A DNA stretch of 64,000 nucleotides from Nocardia mangyaensis (GTDB lineage Bacteria > Actinomycetota > Actinomycetes > Mycobacteriales > Mycobacteriaceae), in contig NZ_CP018082.1 of the NCBI RefSeq assembly GCF_001886715.1, forward strand, positions 4,836,001 to 4,900,000. The letters are read 5' to 3'. Under the pieces are notes generated by a model that saw only the letters and a list, made by a program, of their open reading frames with translations, was not told where the DNA came from and ran no database searches. Position 1 is the first letter of the stretch. Each line of letters begins with the position of its first letter. Positions 18,202 to 26,593 of the stretch are shown one piece after another. The position numbers and the translations under genes were made by a program.

Positions 18202-18945
18202 TCAGGCTTCGGGAGCGGACTCGGCCGCGGCTTCGGCGGTGAGGGCCTGGTAGGCCGTGCCGGCGGCCTTTTGCTCGGCTTCCTTCTTCGAGCGACCGAC
18301 ACCCGAACCATAGGACCGTCCGGCGATCACCGTGGTGGCGGTGAACTCCTTGTTGTGATCGGGACCGGTCGAGGTGATCTCGTAGCTGGGCACACCGAGA
18401 CCGCGTTCGGCGGTGAGCTCCTGCAGGCTGGTCTTCCAGTCGAGACCGGCGCCCATGCGGGGGCCGCGCTCGAGCAGATCGGCAAACAGACGCAGCACCA
18501 CGCCGCGCGCCACCTCGATGCCGTGCTCGAGATGCACGGCGCCGAGCAGCGACTCCATGCCGTCGGCGAGGATGCTCGGCTTGTCCCGGCCGCCGGTGAG
18601 CTCTTCGCCCTTGCCGAGCAGCAGGTACTGACCGAGGCCACCGTCACCGAGACCACGCGCCACCTCGGCGAGCGCGTGCATGTTCACCACGCTGGCGCGC
18701 AGCTTGGCGAGTTCACCCTCGGACTTCTCCGGGTGCTCGGTGTAAAGACGCTCGGTGATACTCAGGCCGAGTACCGAGTCGCCGAGGAACTCGAGGCGCT
18801 CGTTGGTCGGCAGGCCCCCGTTCTCGTACGCGTAGGACCGGTGCGTCAGCGCGAGGCGCAGAAGCTCCGGTCCTACGTCGACACCGAGGGCGGCGAGCAG
18901 GCTGGCGTGATCGGCCGTGCCCGCACTGTCTTTGCTTGCTGTCAC
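18202..18945 (-). CDS. rnc: ribonuclease III
   Basis: RNase III cleaves double-stranded RNA in rRNA precursors and regulatory duplexes. The 247-residue product has the catalytic signature [14 protein letters not shown] near residues 45-60, the second acidic site [15 protein letters not shown], and a C-terminal double-stranded-RNA-binding domain (about 170-240, ending [19 protein letters not shown]). The GTG at 18945 is chosen because earlier codons overlap rpmF and no better start exists; its ribosome site is weak. Gaps of 23 bases to rpmF and 3 bases to mutM suggest one transcript. Confidence 0.96.
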   Translation of the reverse strand: MTASKDSAGTADHASLLAALGVDVGPELLRLALTHRSYAYENGGLPTNERLEFLGDSVLGLSITERLYTEHPEKSEGELAKLRASVVNMHALAEVARGLGDGGLGQYLLLGKGEELTGGRDKPSILADGMESLLGAVHLEHGIEVARGVVLRLFADLLERGPRMGAGLDWKTSLQELTAERGLGVPSYEITSTGPDHNKEFTATTVIAGRSYGSGVGRSKKEAEQKAAGTAYQALTAEAAAESAPEA

Positions 18946-18968
18946 GTCGCTACTGATGATCGAGACGA

Positions 18969-19151
18969 TCAGACGGCAGCGGTGACCTGGCGGCCCTTGT
19001 AGGTGCCGCAGGACGGGCACGCGATGTGCGGGAGGGTCTTCTCACCGCAGGCACGGTTCGGGCAGGTGACCAGGGTCGGCGCGACGGCCTTCCACTGGCT
19101 GCGCCGCGACCGGGTGTTGGAACGGGACATCCGGCGCTTGGGAACAGCCAC
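18969..19151 (-). CDS. rpmF: 50S ribosomal protein L32
   Basis: A 60-residue basic protein beginning [20 protein letters not shown], the L32 signature. It is the zinc-binding form: Cys30, Cys35, Cys45 and Cys48 make the ribbon (CPNRAC and CPSC). It starts two bases after the DUF177 gene ends, the usual DUF177-rpmF pair. A second zinc-type ribosomal protein, L28, is encoded at 35.4 kb, so both belong to the zinc-replete set. Confidence 0.97.
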   Translation of the reverse strand: MAVPKRRMSRSNTRSRRSQWKAVAPTLVTCPNRACGEKTLPHIACPSCGTYKGRQVTAAV

Positions 19152-19153
19152 GG

Positions 19154-19837
19154 CTACTTCTCCTCTTGGTTTTCGCTGACCACGACAGCAGAATCTGCCG
19201 CGGATGCGGGTTGGTCTGGGTGGGTGGAACCCTCAGCGGGGTCGCCGGTACCGGGCGCGTCGACGGCGAAACTCGCCAACTTCGCCCAGCGAGGGTCCAG
19301 TATCTCATGCCCATGATCGGGACCCGCAATCGCCATCAGCACACCGCACTCGGGGCACAGGCCCGCGCAGTCCGGCGAACAGAGCGGCTGCAGCGGAAGC
19401 TCCAGCCCGATGGCATCGAGGATCACCGGCTCGAGATCGATGAGGTCGTCTTCCATGCGGTAGACCTCGTCCTCCTCGGTCGTCTGCTCGGTGGCGCTGT
19501 CCGGATACGCGAACAGCTCCGTCAGACGAATCCCCACCTGGTCGTCGAACGATTCGAGGCAGCGCGAGCACTCCCCGACCGTCGGCCCGGACACCGCGCC
19601 GGTGACCAGCACGCCCTCCGAGACGGCCTGCAGTTGCAGGTCGAGTTCCACCGCGGCGTCGGCCGGGATGGCGATCAGGTCGAGACCCAGCCGCCCGTGG
19701 TCGGTGGCCGTGCGACGCACGTCCCGCATCGTGCCCGGCCGACGGCCGAGACTGCGGACATCCAGCACGAAACCCGCCTCGGACACAGGACCGTTGGTCT
19801 TGTGCGGACGCGCGGACGAACCGGATCGGGCGGACAT
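19154..19837 (-). CDS. YceD/DUF177 family protein
   Basis: A protein of 227 residues in the DUF177 family, linked to 23S rRNA accumulation and almost always encoded directly before rpmF. Family features are [14 protein letters not shown], a [11 protein letters not shown] zinc-type knuckle and [12 protein letters not shown] near 165-180, giving four Cys for one zinc. The C-terminal 40 residues are acidic and low complexity. The ATG at 19837 is preferred over an upstream TTG at 19882 because the extra 15 residues look random; there is no clear ribosome site, so leaderless translation is possible. Confidence 0.88.
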   Translation of the reverse strand: MSARSGSSARPHKTNGPVSEAGFVLDVRSLGRRPGTMRDVRRTATDHGRLGLDLIAIPADAAVELDLQLQAVSEGVLVTGAVSGPTVGECSRCLESFDDQVGIRLTELFAYPDSATEQTTEEDEVYRMEDDLIDLEPVILDAIGLELPLQPLCSPDCAGLCPECGVLMAIAGPDHGHEILDPRWAKLASFAVDAPGTGDPAEGSTHPDQPASAADSAVVVSENQEEK

Positions 19838-19925
19838 CACTGACTCACTGACTTGTCGAGGGGATCGTGGGCAACCACTCAACAGTACGGCAGGACCCCG
19901 CCGGAACTCAAAACGCGACCTCGGC

Positions 19926-20699
19926 TCAGCGGCGGTACTCGGCAGCGTATTCGGGGTATTCGGGCGCGGGCCCGCCGCGCATCTGCTGGCGGCCGCGGGT
20001 GATGGTGCGCCGGGTGGTGCTGAGCGTCTCCTCCAGCGCGGCGAGTTTGCCGCCGAAATCGGCCATCCGCTCGTCGACGTAGTCGTCGCATTCGGCGCGC
20101 ACCCGATCGGACTCGGCCTGCGCCTCGTCGATCAGCCGGGCCGATTCGGCGTGCGCGGCCCGCACGACCTCGGTCTGCGCGACCAGGCGGGCCTGTTCGG
20201 CCTTGCCGTCGGCGACGGCACGCTCGTAGGACGCCTTACCTGCTTCGATGGATCGATCGGCGTCGATCTGGGCGCGACCGGTGAGCTCGTCGTATTCGGC
20301 GTTGCCGTCGGCGATCACCCGGTCGGCCTCGGCCTGGGCGGCGGTGACGAGCCGGTCGGCGTGCGCGGTGGCCTCGGCGACCATCCGGTCGGCATGCTCC
20401 TTGGCGTCGGCGAGGATGCGGTCGGCCTCGGCGCGGGCGTTCTCGACGGTGGTGCGCGCCTGCTCGTTGGCCGTGGTGACGGTCGCCTCGGCGCCGGTGC
20501 GGGCGTCGCCGACGATCTTGTCCCGGTGGTCGAGCACGTCCTGGGCGTCGTCGAGTTCGCCGGGCAGCGCGTCACGGACGTCGTCGAGAAGTTCCAGGAC
20601 ATCGCCGCGCGGCACGATGCAGCTGCGGGTCGGCGGGATGCCGCGCGCCTCTTCGACGATGGCGACCAGTTCGTCGAGTGCTTCGAATACCCGATACAT
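19926..20699 (-). CDS. sepIVA: septal DivIVA-domain protein SepIVA
   Basis: A 257-residue, mostly coiled-coil protein. It starts MYRVFEALDELVAIVEEARG and continues with CIVPRGDVLELLDDVRDALPGELD, a close match to what I recall of mycobacterial SepIVA (Rv2927c), an essential factor acting at the septum and intracellular membrane domain. After residue 70 it has heptad-rich Ala/Glu/Arg repeats (ADRILADAKEHADRMV and variants) to about 230, then a short Pro/Tyr tail. Its position upstream of DUF177-rpmF-rnc-mutM matches mycobacteria. The ATG at 20699 follows GGAGGG; an earlier in-frame start lacks one. Confidence 0.92.
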   Translation of the reverse strand: MYRVFEALDELVAIVEEARGIPPTRSCIVPRGDVLELLDDVRDALPGELDDAQDVLDHRDKIVGDARTGAEATVTTANEQARTTVENARAEADRILADAKEHADRMVAEATAHADRLVTAAQAEADRVIADGNAEYDELTGRAQIDADRSIEAGKASYERAVADGKAEQARLVAQTEVVRAAHAESARLIDEAQAESDRVRAECDDYVDERMADFGGKLAALEETLSTTRRTITRGRQQMRGGPAPEYPEYAAEYRR

Positions 20700-20949
20700 G
20701 CTCACTACCCTCCTGCGGAATCCCGGCGAAACCACTACCGCCGACGCCCAGTGTGCCCGTCCACGGCGCGTGTGCCGAATGTCGGCGCGGTGTGTCGCGA
20801 CAGTGTCCTAGATCGCACCGAATTCAAATGGAGTCTCACCCTCCACTTCCGCTACCATCGGAAGGCACGACAATGCCGTCCGCCGGGAAGCACCGCACGT
20901 CTTTCGCTGTTGTTCTCCCCGAGACCTTTCATGGGGATCGGAGCCGACC

Positions 20950-21480
20950 ATGACCGTTCTGGAAACACCGAGAACCTCGGTGTCGCATGTCGCGGGCATG
21001 CTCTCTCCGTGGACGGGTCCGTACCCGGTGCCGGCGCCGCGCCTGGCGGTTCCCACCATGCGTCCGCGGTGCAACGGGACGATGGTCTACCTGCGCGGTG
21101 ACCGCGCGCTCCCGCAGCTCATCCGCTTCGCCCTGGTCGGTGGGTCGAGCAATGTCGCCTATGTGCTGCTGTTCTTCGCCATGTACGGCGTCGGCCCGCT
21201 GATCGCCAATGTCATCGGCTCGATCGTGAGCACGATCATCGCCAACGAGCTGCACCGCCAGCTCACCTTCCACGCGACCGACCGGGTCAGCTGGTTCACC
21301 GCGCAGTGGGAGGGCGGCGGGCTGGCCCTGCTCGGCCTCGGCATCACCACGGCGGGACTGGCCGCGCTCGACGTCTGGGCACCGACCCTGGGCGGCACCG
21401 CCCAGGCGGTGGCCGTGCTCGCCATCACCGCCGCCGTCGGCGGGATGCGGTTCCTGGCCCTGCGTGGCTGGGTGTTCTAG
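20950..21480 (+). CDS. GtrA-like membrane protein
   Basis: A 176-residue protein with four hydrophobic helices in residues 58-176 and the GtrA-family opening QLIRFALVGGSSNVAYVLLF. NELHRQLTFHATDRV separates helices 2 and 3, and the protein ends LRGWVF, the usual family terminus. GtrA proteins are flippase-like partners that move lipid-linked sugars or help arabinan/teichoic modification. Here the residues before 55 form a non-conserved Pro/Arg tail. It is divergent from sepIVA and convergent with coaD, and no sugar-transfer gene sits beside it, so the partner is unclear. Confidence 0.85.
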   Translation: MTVLETPRTSVSHVAGMLSPWTGPYPVPAPRLAVPTMRPRCNGTMVYLRGDRALPQLIRFALVGGSSNVAYVLLFFAMYGVGPLIANVIGSIVSTIIANELHRQLTFHATDRVSWFTAQWEGGGLALLGLGITTAGLAALDVWAPTLGGTAQAVAVLAITAAVGGMRFLALRGWVF

Positions 21481-21490
21481 GCTCCCCCGT

Positions 21491-21513
21491 GTTCGCCTAC
21501 TGGCTAGGCGGAC
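21491..21513. terminator. bidirectional terminator between gtrA-like gene and coaD
   Basis: GTTCGCCTA pairs with TAGGCGGAC (nine pairs, one G-T) around a 5-base loop. The hairpin includes the coaD stop codon and lies 11 bases after the gtrA stop. Confidence 0.5.
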
Positions 21514-21998
21514 CCGTTCTTGCGTTCGGCCAGGCGGTCGAGGAGGCGCTTGTGGACAGCGGCAGGGAGCATGTCACTGACGTCGCCGCCGTAGGCCGCC
21601 ACTTCCTTCACCAGGGAGCTGGACAGGAAGCTCAGGGACGGGTTGGTGGCGATGAAGAAGGTGTCGACACCGGCGAGCTTGTGGTTCATCTGGGCCATCT
21701 GCAGCTCGTAGCCGAAGTCACCGGCGTCGCGCAGACCCTTGACGATCGCGCCGACGCCCTCCTGCCTGGCGAAGTCGACCAGCAGCCCCTGCCAGGACGC
21801 GACCCGCACGTTGGACAGGTGCGCGACCGATTCGCGCAGCAGTTCCATTCGTTCCTCGACGGTGAACATGCCCTGTTTCTTGGGGTTGACCATCACCGTG
21901 ACGATCACCTCGTCGAACTGCGCGGCCGCGCGGATGAACACGTCGAGGTGACCGTTGGTGACCGGGTCGAAGGAGCCGGGACACAGAGCTGCAGCCAT
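21504..21998 (-). CDS. coaD: phosphopantetheine adenylyltransferase
   Basis: CoaD joins 4-phosphopantetheine and ATP to dephospho-CoA, the fourth CoA step. The 164-residue product has the nucleotidyltransferase motif [16 protein letters not shown] (T/H-x-G-H at residues 14-18), [19 protein letters not shown], and [39 protein letters not shown] is also present. Length and motifs are standard. It sits three bases after rsmD, and rsmD in turn overlaps pyc, forming pyc-rsmD-coaD as in mycobacteria. Confidence 0.97.
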   Translation of the reverse strand: MAAALCPGSFDPVTNGHLDVFIRAAAQFDEVIVTVMVNPKKQGMFTVEERMELLRESVAHLSNVRVASWQGLLVDFARQEGVGAIVKGLRDAGDFGYELQMAQMNHKLAGVDTFFIATNPSLSFLSSSLVKEVAAYGGDVSDMLPAAVHKRLLDRLAERKNGSA

Positions 21999-22001
21999 AC
22001 C

Positions 22002-22565
22002 TCAGACGCTAGCACCGAATTCGGCGAGCTCGACCCTGGTCTCCCCGTACTTGCGCGGTTTCAGCGGCGCATAGCCTGCGGGCCAGGTGATCTCGGGTGA
22101 GCGCGACGATCGTTCCACCACCACGAGGGCGTCGGGAGCCAGCCAGCCGTTGGCCGCCAGCGCGGTGAGGTCGTCGATGACGTCGTCGGTGCTCACGTCG
22201 TAGGGCGGGTCGGAGAAGACCACGTCGAAAGCCGCGGGCGCCGCGTGCGCGAGGACGGTGCCGACGGTGCCGACCCGCAGTTCCGCGCCGGGCAGGCCCA
22301 GCGCGGCGATGTTGGCGCGCACCACGGCGGCCGCCTTGCGGTCGGACTCGATCAGCAGGGCGTGTTCGGCACCGCGCGAGAGCGCTTCCAGGCCCAGCGC
22401 GCCCGAGCCCGCGTACAGGTCGACGACCCGGGCGCCGTCGAGGTCGAGGCGGGCGTCGATGGCGCTGAAGAGGGCTTCGCGTACCCGATCCGAGGTGGGC
22501 CGGGTACCGGTGGGCGGCACCTCGAGGCGCCGCCCACCGGCCGTTCCCGCGACGATGCGTGTCAT
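22002..22565 (-). CDS. rsmD: 16S rRNA (guanine966-N2)-methyltransferase
   Basis: A Rossmann-fold SAM-dependent methyltransferase of 187 residues. It starts MTRIVAGTAGGRRLEVPPTG and continues with TRPTSDRVREALFSAID. The SAM-binding motif VVDLYAGSGALGLEALSRGA and the catalytic DPPYD follow. The set is diagnostic of RsmD. Its ATG overlaps the pyc TGA by four bases (ATGA), so translation is likely coupled to pyc. Confidence 0.95.
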   Translation of the reverse strand: MTRIVAGTAGGRRLEVPPTGTRPTSDRVREALFSAIDARLDLDGARVVDLYAGSGALGLEALSRGAEHALLIESDRKAAAVVRANIAALGLPGAELRVGTVGTVLAHAAPAAFDVVFSDPPYDVSTDDVIDDLTALAANGWLAPDALVVVERSSRSPEITWPAGYAPLKPRKYGETRVELAEFGASV

Positions 22566-25500
22566 TCCGACTCGCGCGCAGCCAGTTCCACCAGCAGGTC
22601 GCCGCCCTCGACCTGGGCGACCTTCGCGGTGGCGATCCGGGCCACGACGCCGCTGCGCGGTGCGGTGATCGCGGCTTCCATCTTCATGGCCTCGATGGTG
22701 CCGACAGTGTCACCCGCGTGGATCTGCTCGCCTTCGGCGACGGCGACGGTGACGACGCCGGCGAAAGGTGCCGCGATATGGCCGGGATTGTTCTTGTCCG
22801 CCTTCTCCGCGACCGGCACCTCCGAGGCAATCGAACGGTCACGCACCGCGACCGGCCGCAACTGACCATTCATGATGCACATGACCGTGCGCATACCCTT
22901 CTCATCCGGCTCGGAAATCGCTTCCAGACCGATGAGCAGGGTGACACCCTTCTCCAACTGCACGCGGTGCTCCTCGCCGCGACGCAGACCGTAGAAGAAC
23001 TGGTTCTCCGACAGCCCGGTCGTGTCGCCGTACTTCTCCCGATGAGTACGGAACTCCGCGGTCGGGCCGGGGAACAGCAGACGATTCAACGTGTCGCGAC
23101 GCTCCTCCGAGGAACCATCCAGACCGGCCTGATCCGCCGGAGACAGCGGGGTCTCGGGCTTGGGCTCGTTCCGCCCGGCCAGCGCCTTGCTACGGAACGG
23201 TTCCGGCCAGCCACCGGCCGGTGTGCCGAGTTCGCCACGCAGGAAGCCGATCACGGAATCGGGAATGTCGTAGCGGCCGGGGTCGGCGGCGAAGTCCTCG
23301 ATGTCGACACCGGACCCGACCAGGGCCAGCGCGAGGTCGCCGACAACCTTCGACGACGGGGTCACCTTGATCAGACGCCCCAGAAGCCGGTCGGCGGCAG
23401 CGTATTTCGCCTCGACCTCCTCGAACCGGTCGCCCAAGCCGAGCGCGATCGCCTGCTGGCGCAGATTCGACAGCTGACCACCCGGAATCTCATGGGTGTA
23501 TACCCGGCCGGTCGGTGCGGGCAGGCCGGATTCGAACGGCGCGTAGACCTTTCGCAGCGCTTCCCAGTACGGCTCCAGATCGCACACGTTCTGCAGATTC
23601 AGACCGGTGTCGTGTTCGGTGTGCGCGGCCGCGGCCACGATCGCCGACAGAGCGGGTTGCGAAGTGGTGCCCGCCATGGCCGCCGACGCGCCGTCGACCG
23701 CGTCCGCACCGGCCTGCCAGGCGGCGAGGTACGTCGCCAGCTGTCCACCGGGAGTGTCGTGGGTGTGCACGTGAACCGGCAGATCGAAGTTGCTGCGCAG
23801 CGCGGTCACGAGTTTCGCGGCGGCGGGGGCACGCAGCAGGCCCGCCATGTCCTTGATGGCCAGGACATGGGCGCCCGCGTCGACGATCTGCTCGGCCAGC
23901 TTCAGGTAGTAGTCGAGGGTGTACAGCGACTCGTCCGGGTTCATCAGGTCACCGGTGTAGCTGAGCGCGACTTCCGCCACGGCGGTGCCGGTTTCTCGAA
24001 CCGCTTCGATCGCGGGCCGCATCTGGTCGACATTGTTGAGCGCGTCGAAGATCCGGAAGATGTCGATACCGGTCGCGGTCGCCTCGGCAACGAAAGCACG
24101 CGTGACCTGCTCAGGGTAGGGCGTGTAGCCGACCGTGTTGCGCCCCCGCAACAGCATCTGCAAGCAGATGTTCGGCACCGCTTCGCGCAGGGCCGCGAGC
24201 CGCTCCCACGGGTCCTCGTGCAGGAAGCGCAGTGCCACATCGTAGGTCGCACCACCCCACGCCTCGATCGAGAGCAGTTCGGGCGTCAGGCGCGCCACAT
24301 GACCGGCAACGCCGAGCAGACCGTTGGTCCGCACGCGGGTGGCCAGCAGTGACTGATGCGCATCACGAAAGGTCGTGTCGGTGACGCCGAGTGCCTTCTG
24401 TTCACGCAACGAGCGCGCGAAGCCCTCCGGACCCAACTCGAGCAGCCGCTGACGCGACCCGGCGGGCGGCGGCACCGTCAGGTCGAGCGCGGGCAGTTTG
24501 TCATAGGGGTACACCGTCGTCGGCCGGTCACCGTGCGGCTTGTTGACGGTGACATCGGCCAGGTAGCTCAGAATCTTGGTGCCACGGTCGGCCGAGCCAC
24601 GCGAGGTGAGCAGTTGCGGGCGCTCGTCGATGAACGACGTGGTCACCCGGCCTGCCTGGAAATCGGGATCGTCGAGCACCGACAGCAGGAACGGGATGTT
24701 GGTCGTGACGCCGCGGATCCGGAACTCCGCCAGCGCCCGGCGGGCCCGGGCGGCCGCCGCGGGCAGGTCGCGACCGCGGCAGGTGAGCTTCACCAGCATC
24801 GAGTCGAAGTAGGCGCCGATCTCCGCGCCCAGGTTCGCGCCACCGTCGAGGCGGATACCCGCGCCGCCGGGGGTGCGGTAGGCGGTGATGCGGCCGGTGT
24901 CGGGGCGGAAACCGTTGGCGGGGTCCTCGGTGGTGATCCGGCACTGCAGCGCCGCGCCGCGGATGGCGACCGTGTCCTGGCTCAAGCCGAGGTCGGCCAG
25001 GGTCTCCCCGGCGGCGATGCGCAGCTGGGACTGGACGAGGTCGACGTCGGTGATCTCCTCGGTGACCGTGTGCTCGACCTGGATGCGCGGATTCATCTCG
25101 ATGAAGACGTGGTTGCCGCGCTCGTCGAGCAGGAACTCCACCGTGCCCGCGTTGATGTAGCCGATCTGGCGGGCGAAGGCCACCGCGTCGGCGCAGATGC
25201 GCGTCCGCAGTGCGGGATCCAGGTTCGGCGCGGGCGCGAGTTCGATCACCTTCTGGTGGCGGCGCTGCAGGGAGCAGTCCCGCTCGAACAGGTGCATCAC
25301 ATTGCCGTGCTGGTCGGCCAGGATCTGCACCTCGATGTGGCGCGGATTCACCACCGCCTGTTCGAGGAAGACCGTGGGATCGCCGAAGGCCGACTCGGCT
25401 TCCCGCGAAGCGGCCTCGATCGACTCGCGCAGCTGCTCGGGGGCGGCGACCCGGCGCATACCGCGTCCACCGCCACCGGCGACCGCCTTGACGAAGATCG

Positions 25501-25960
25501 GGTACTCGAGCTCGGCGGAGGCCGCGAGCAGCTCCTCGATGTCGGCCGAGGGCTCGCTGGACTTCAACACCGGCAGCCCGGCAGCCCGTGCCGCCTCGAT
25601 CGCGGTGGCCTTGTTGCCGGCCATCTCCAGCACCTCGGCGGTGGGCCCGATGAAGGTGATGCCCTCGCGCGCGCACGCCGCGGCCAGGTCGGGGTTCTCC
25701 GACAGGAAGCCGTAGCCGGGGTAGATCGCGTCGGCGCCCGCGCTCTTGGCCGCGTCGATGATCGCCTCGATCGAGAGATAGGCCCGGACCGGATGGCCCT
25801 GCTCGCCGATCTGATAGGACTCCGCCGCCTTCAGCCGGTGCACCGAATTGCGGTCTTCGTACGGAAACACCGCGACGGTTCCGATGCCTAGTTCGTAGGC
25901 TGCACGGAAGGCGCGGATGGCGATCTCGCCGCGATTGGCGACCAAGACTTTCGAGAACAT
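22562..25960 (-). CDS. pyc: pyruvate carboxylase
   Basis: Pyc carboxylates pyruvate to oxaloacetate using ATP, bicarbonate and biotin, feeding the TCA cycle and gluconeogenesis. The 1132-residue chain has all domains: biotin carboxylase (1-450, MFSKVLVANRGEIAIRAFRA, GGGGRGMR ATP loop, FIEMNPRIQVEHTVTEEI), carboxyltransferase (about 530-830, GVTDTTFRDAHQSLLATRVR, metal-binding VHVHTHDTPGG), a linker, and the C-terminal biotinyl domain with AMKME near 1090. The ATG at 25960 matches the family start; an ATG 24 codons upstream adds unrelated sequence. Divergent from metE; rsmD and coaD follow. Confidence 0.98.
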   Translation of the reverse strand: MFSKVLVANRGEIAIRAFRAAYELGIGTVAVFPYEDRNSVHRLKAAESYQIGEQGHPVRAYLSIEAIIDAAKSAGADAIYPGYGFLSENPDLAAACAREGITFIGPTAEVLEMAGNKATAIEAARAAGLPVLKSSEPSADIEELLAASAELEYPIFVKAVAGGGGRGMRRVAAPEQLRESIEAASREAESAFGDPTVFLEQAVVNPRHIEVQILADQHGNVMHLFERDCSLQRRHQKVIELAPAPNLDPALRTRICADAVAFARQIGYINAGTVEFLLDERGNHVFIEMNPRIQVEHTVTEEITDVDLVQSQLRIAAGETLADLGLSQDTVAIRGAALQCRITTEDPANGFRPDTGRITAYRTPGGAGIRLDGGANLGAEIGAYFDSMLVKLTCRGRDLPAAAARARRALAEFRIRGVTTNIPFLLSVLDDPDFQAGRVTTSFIDERPQLLTSRGSADRGTKILSYLADVTVNKPHGDRPTTVYPYDKLPALDLTVPPPAGSRQRLLELGPEGFARSLREQKALGVTDTTFRDAHQSLLATRVRTNGLLGVAGHVARLTPELLSIEAWGGATYDVALRFLHEDPWERLAALREAVPNICLQMLLRGRNTVGYTPYPEQVTRAFVAEATATGIDIFRIFDALNNVDQMRPAIEAVRETGTAVAEVALSYTGDLMNPDESLYTLDYYLKLAEQIVDAGAHVLAIKDMAGLLRAPAAAKLVTALRSNFDLPVHVHTHDTPGGQLATYLAAWQAGADAVDGASAAMAGTTSQPALSAIVAAAAHTEHDTGLNLQNVCDLEPYWEALRKVYAPFESGLPAPTGRVYTHEIPGGQLSNLRQQAIALGLGDRFEEVEAKYAAADRLLGRLIKVTPSSKVVGDLALALVGSGVDIEDFAADPGRYDIPDSVIGFLRGELGTPAGGWPEPFRSKALAGRNEPKPETPLSPADQAGLDGSSEERRDTLNRLLFPGPTAEFRTHREKYGDTTGLSENQFFYGLRRGEEHRVQLEKGVTLLIGLEAISEPDEKGMRTVMCIMNGQLRPVAVRDRSIASEVPVAEKADKNNPGHIAAPFAGVVTVAVAEGEQIHAGDTVGTIEAMKMEAAITAPRSGVVARIATAKVAQVEGGDLLVELAARESE

Positions 25961-26240
25961 TGGCCTACGGTACCCGGCCCCGAACCGCCGGTTCACCAGC
26001 AAGGTGGCTTCGTCGTATTCTTCACAGCGCACACCCGCCCACCTGCGAAGTTGCGTTCATCGGACCGTCACATCTCACCGTTTCGAGCCCTTGCCGGTGC
26101 GTGCTCGCGCGACCGGGGCAATCCGCAGGTCACGGCACTGCCCCAGACGCACCGGTCATCCTCGGCCCGGCGAGGCCCTATGCTGAGAGGTGCAGCTGGT
26201 TCGCCTGCGCGGTGGAAGAGTCGGAGCCCCGACCTCCCGC
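25961..26240. other. pyc-metE intergenic promoter region
   Basis: About 280 bases separate the pyc start from the cobalamin riboswitch. The region should contain the divergent pyc and metE promoters. I see no convincing -10/-35 pair, RNA gene or reading frame with coding character here. Confidence 0.5.
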
Positions 26241-26440
26241 GCCGGTGTCGAAGCCCGCACCGGATTCCCGGTGCCGGGTGAGAGGGAACCCGGTGAGAAT
26301 CCGGGACTGTCCCGCAGCGGTATGCAGGAACGACCGCCGTCATCACGCACTGGGCCGCAGGCTTGGGAAGCGACGGCCAGTAGGTCGGTCGAGCACAACG
26401 ACCGGTGCCCGCGAGTCCGAAGACCTGCCGACTGTGCCGG
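26241..26440 (+). promoter_or_regulatory. cobalamin (B12) riboswitch of metE
   Basis: The aptamer core is clear: a GCACCGG/CCGGTGC arm, GAGAGGGAACCCGGTGAGAA, TCCGGGACTGTCCCGCAGCGGTATG, and the B12 box GCGAGTCCGAAGACCTGCC at 26411-26429. The GTCG near 26247 can close with CGAC near 26429 to form P1. The element sits about 155 bases upstream of metE, the B12-independent enzyme, so high cobalamin should lower metE expression. The organism presumably also has a B12-dependent MetH elsewhere. Confidence 0.93.
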
Positions 26441-26456
26441 ATACGCCGTATCCGGC
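26436..26456 (+). terminator. hairpin directly after the riboswitch B12 box
   Basis: GCCGGATAC and GTATCCGGC form a perfect 9-bp stem with a GCC loop, beginning seven bases after the B12 box. It lacks a U-run but is placed where an expression-platform terminator or anti-antiterminator would lie. Confidence 0.5.
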
Positions 26457-26593
26457 GGCCACCGCCTCGTGGATCGGGCGCGCGGACCACCAGCAGACCT
26501 GCCGCCACGTGTCGCACGCGTCGAGTGGACGGTCCGGCGGTTGGCGTCTGCCCGCATGGTGGCGGCCGTCCATACCGCACTGGAGAAACTTCC

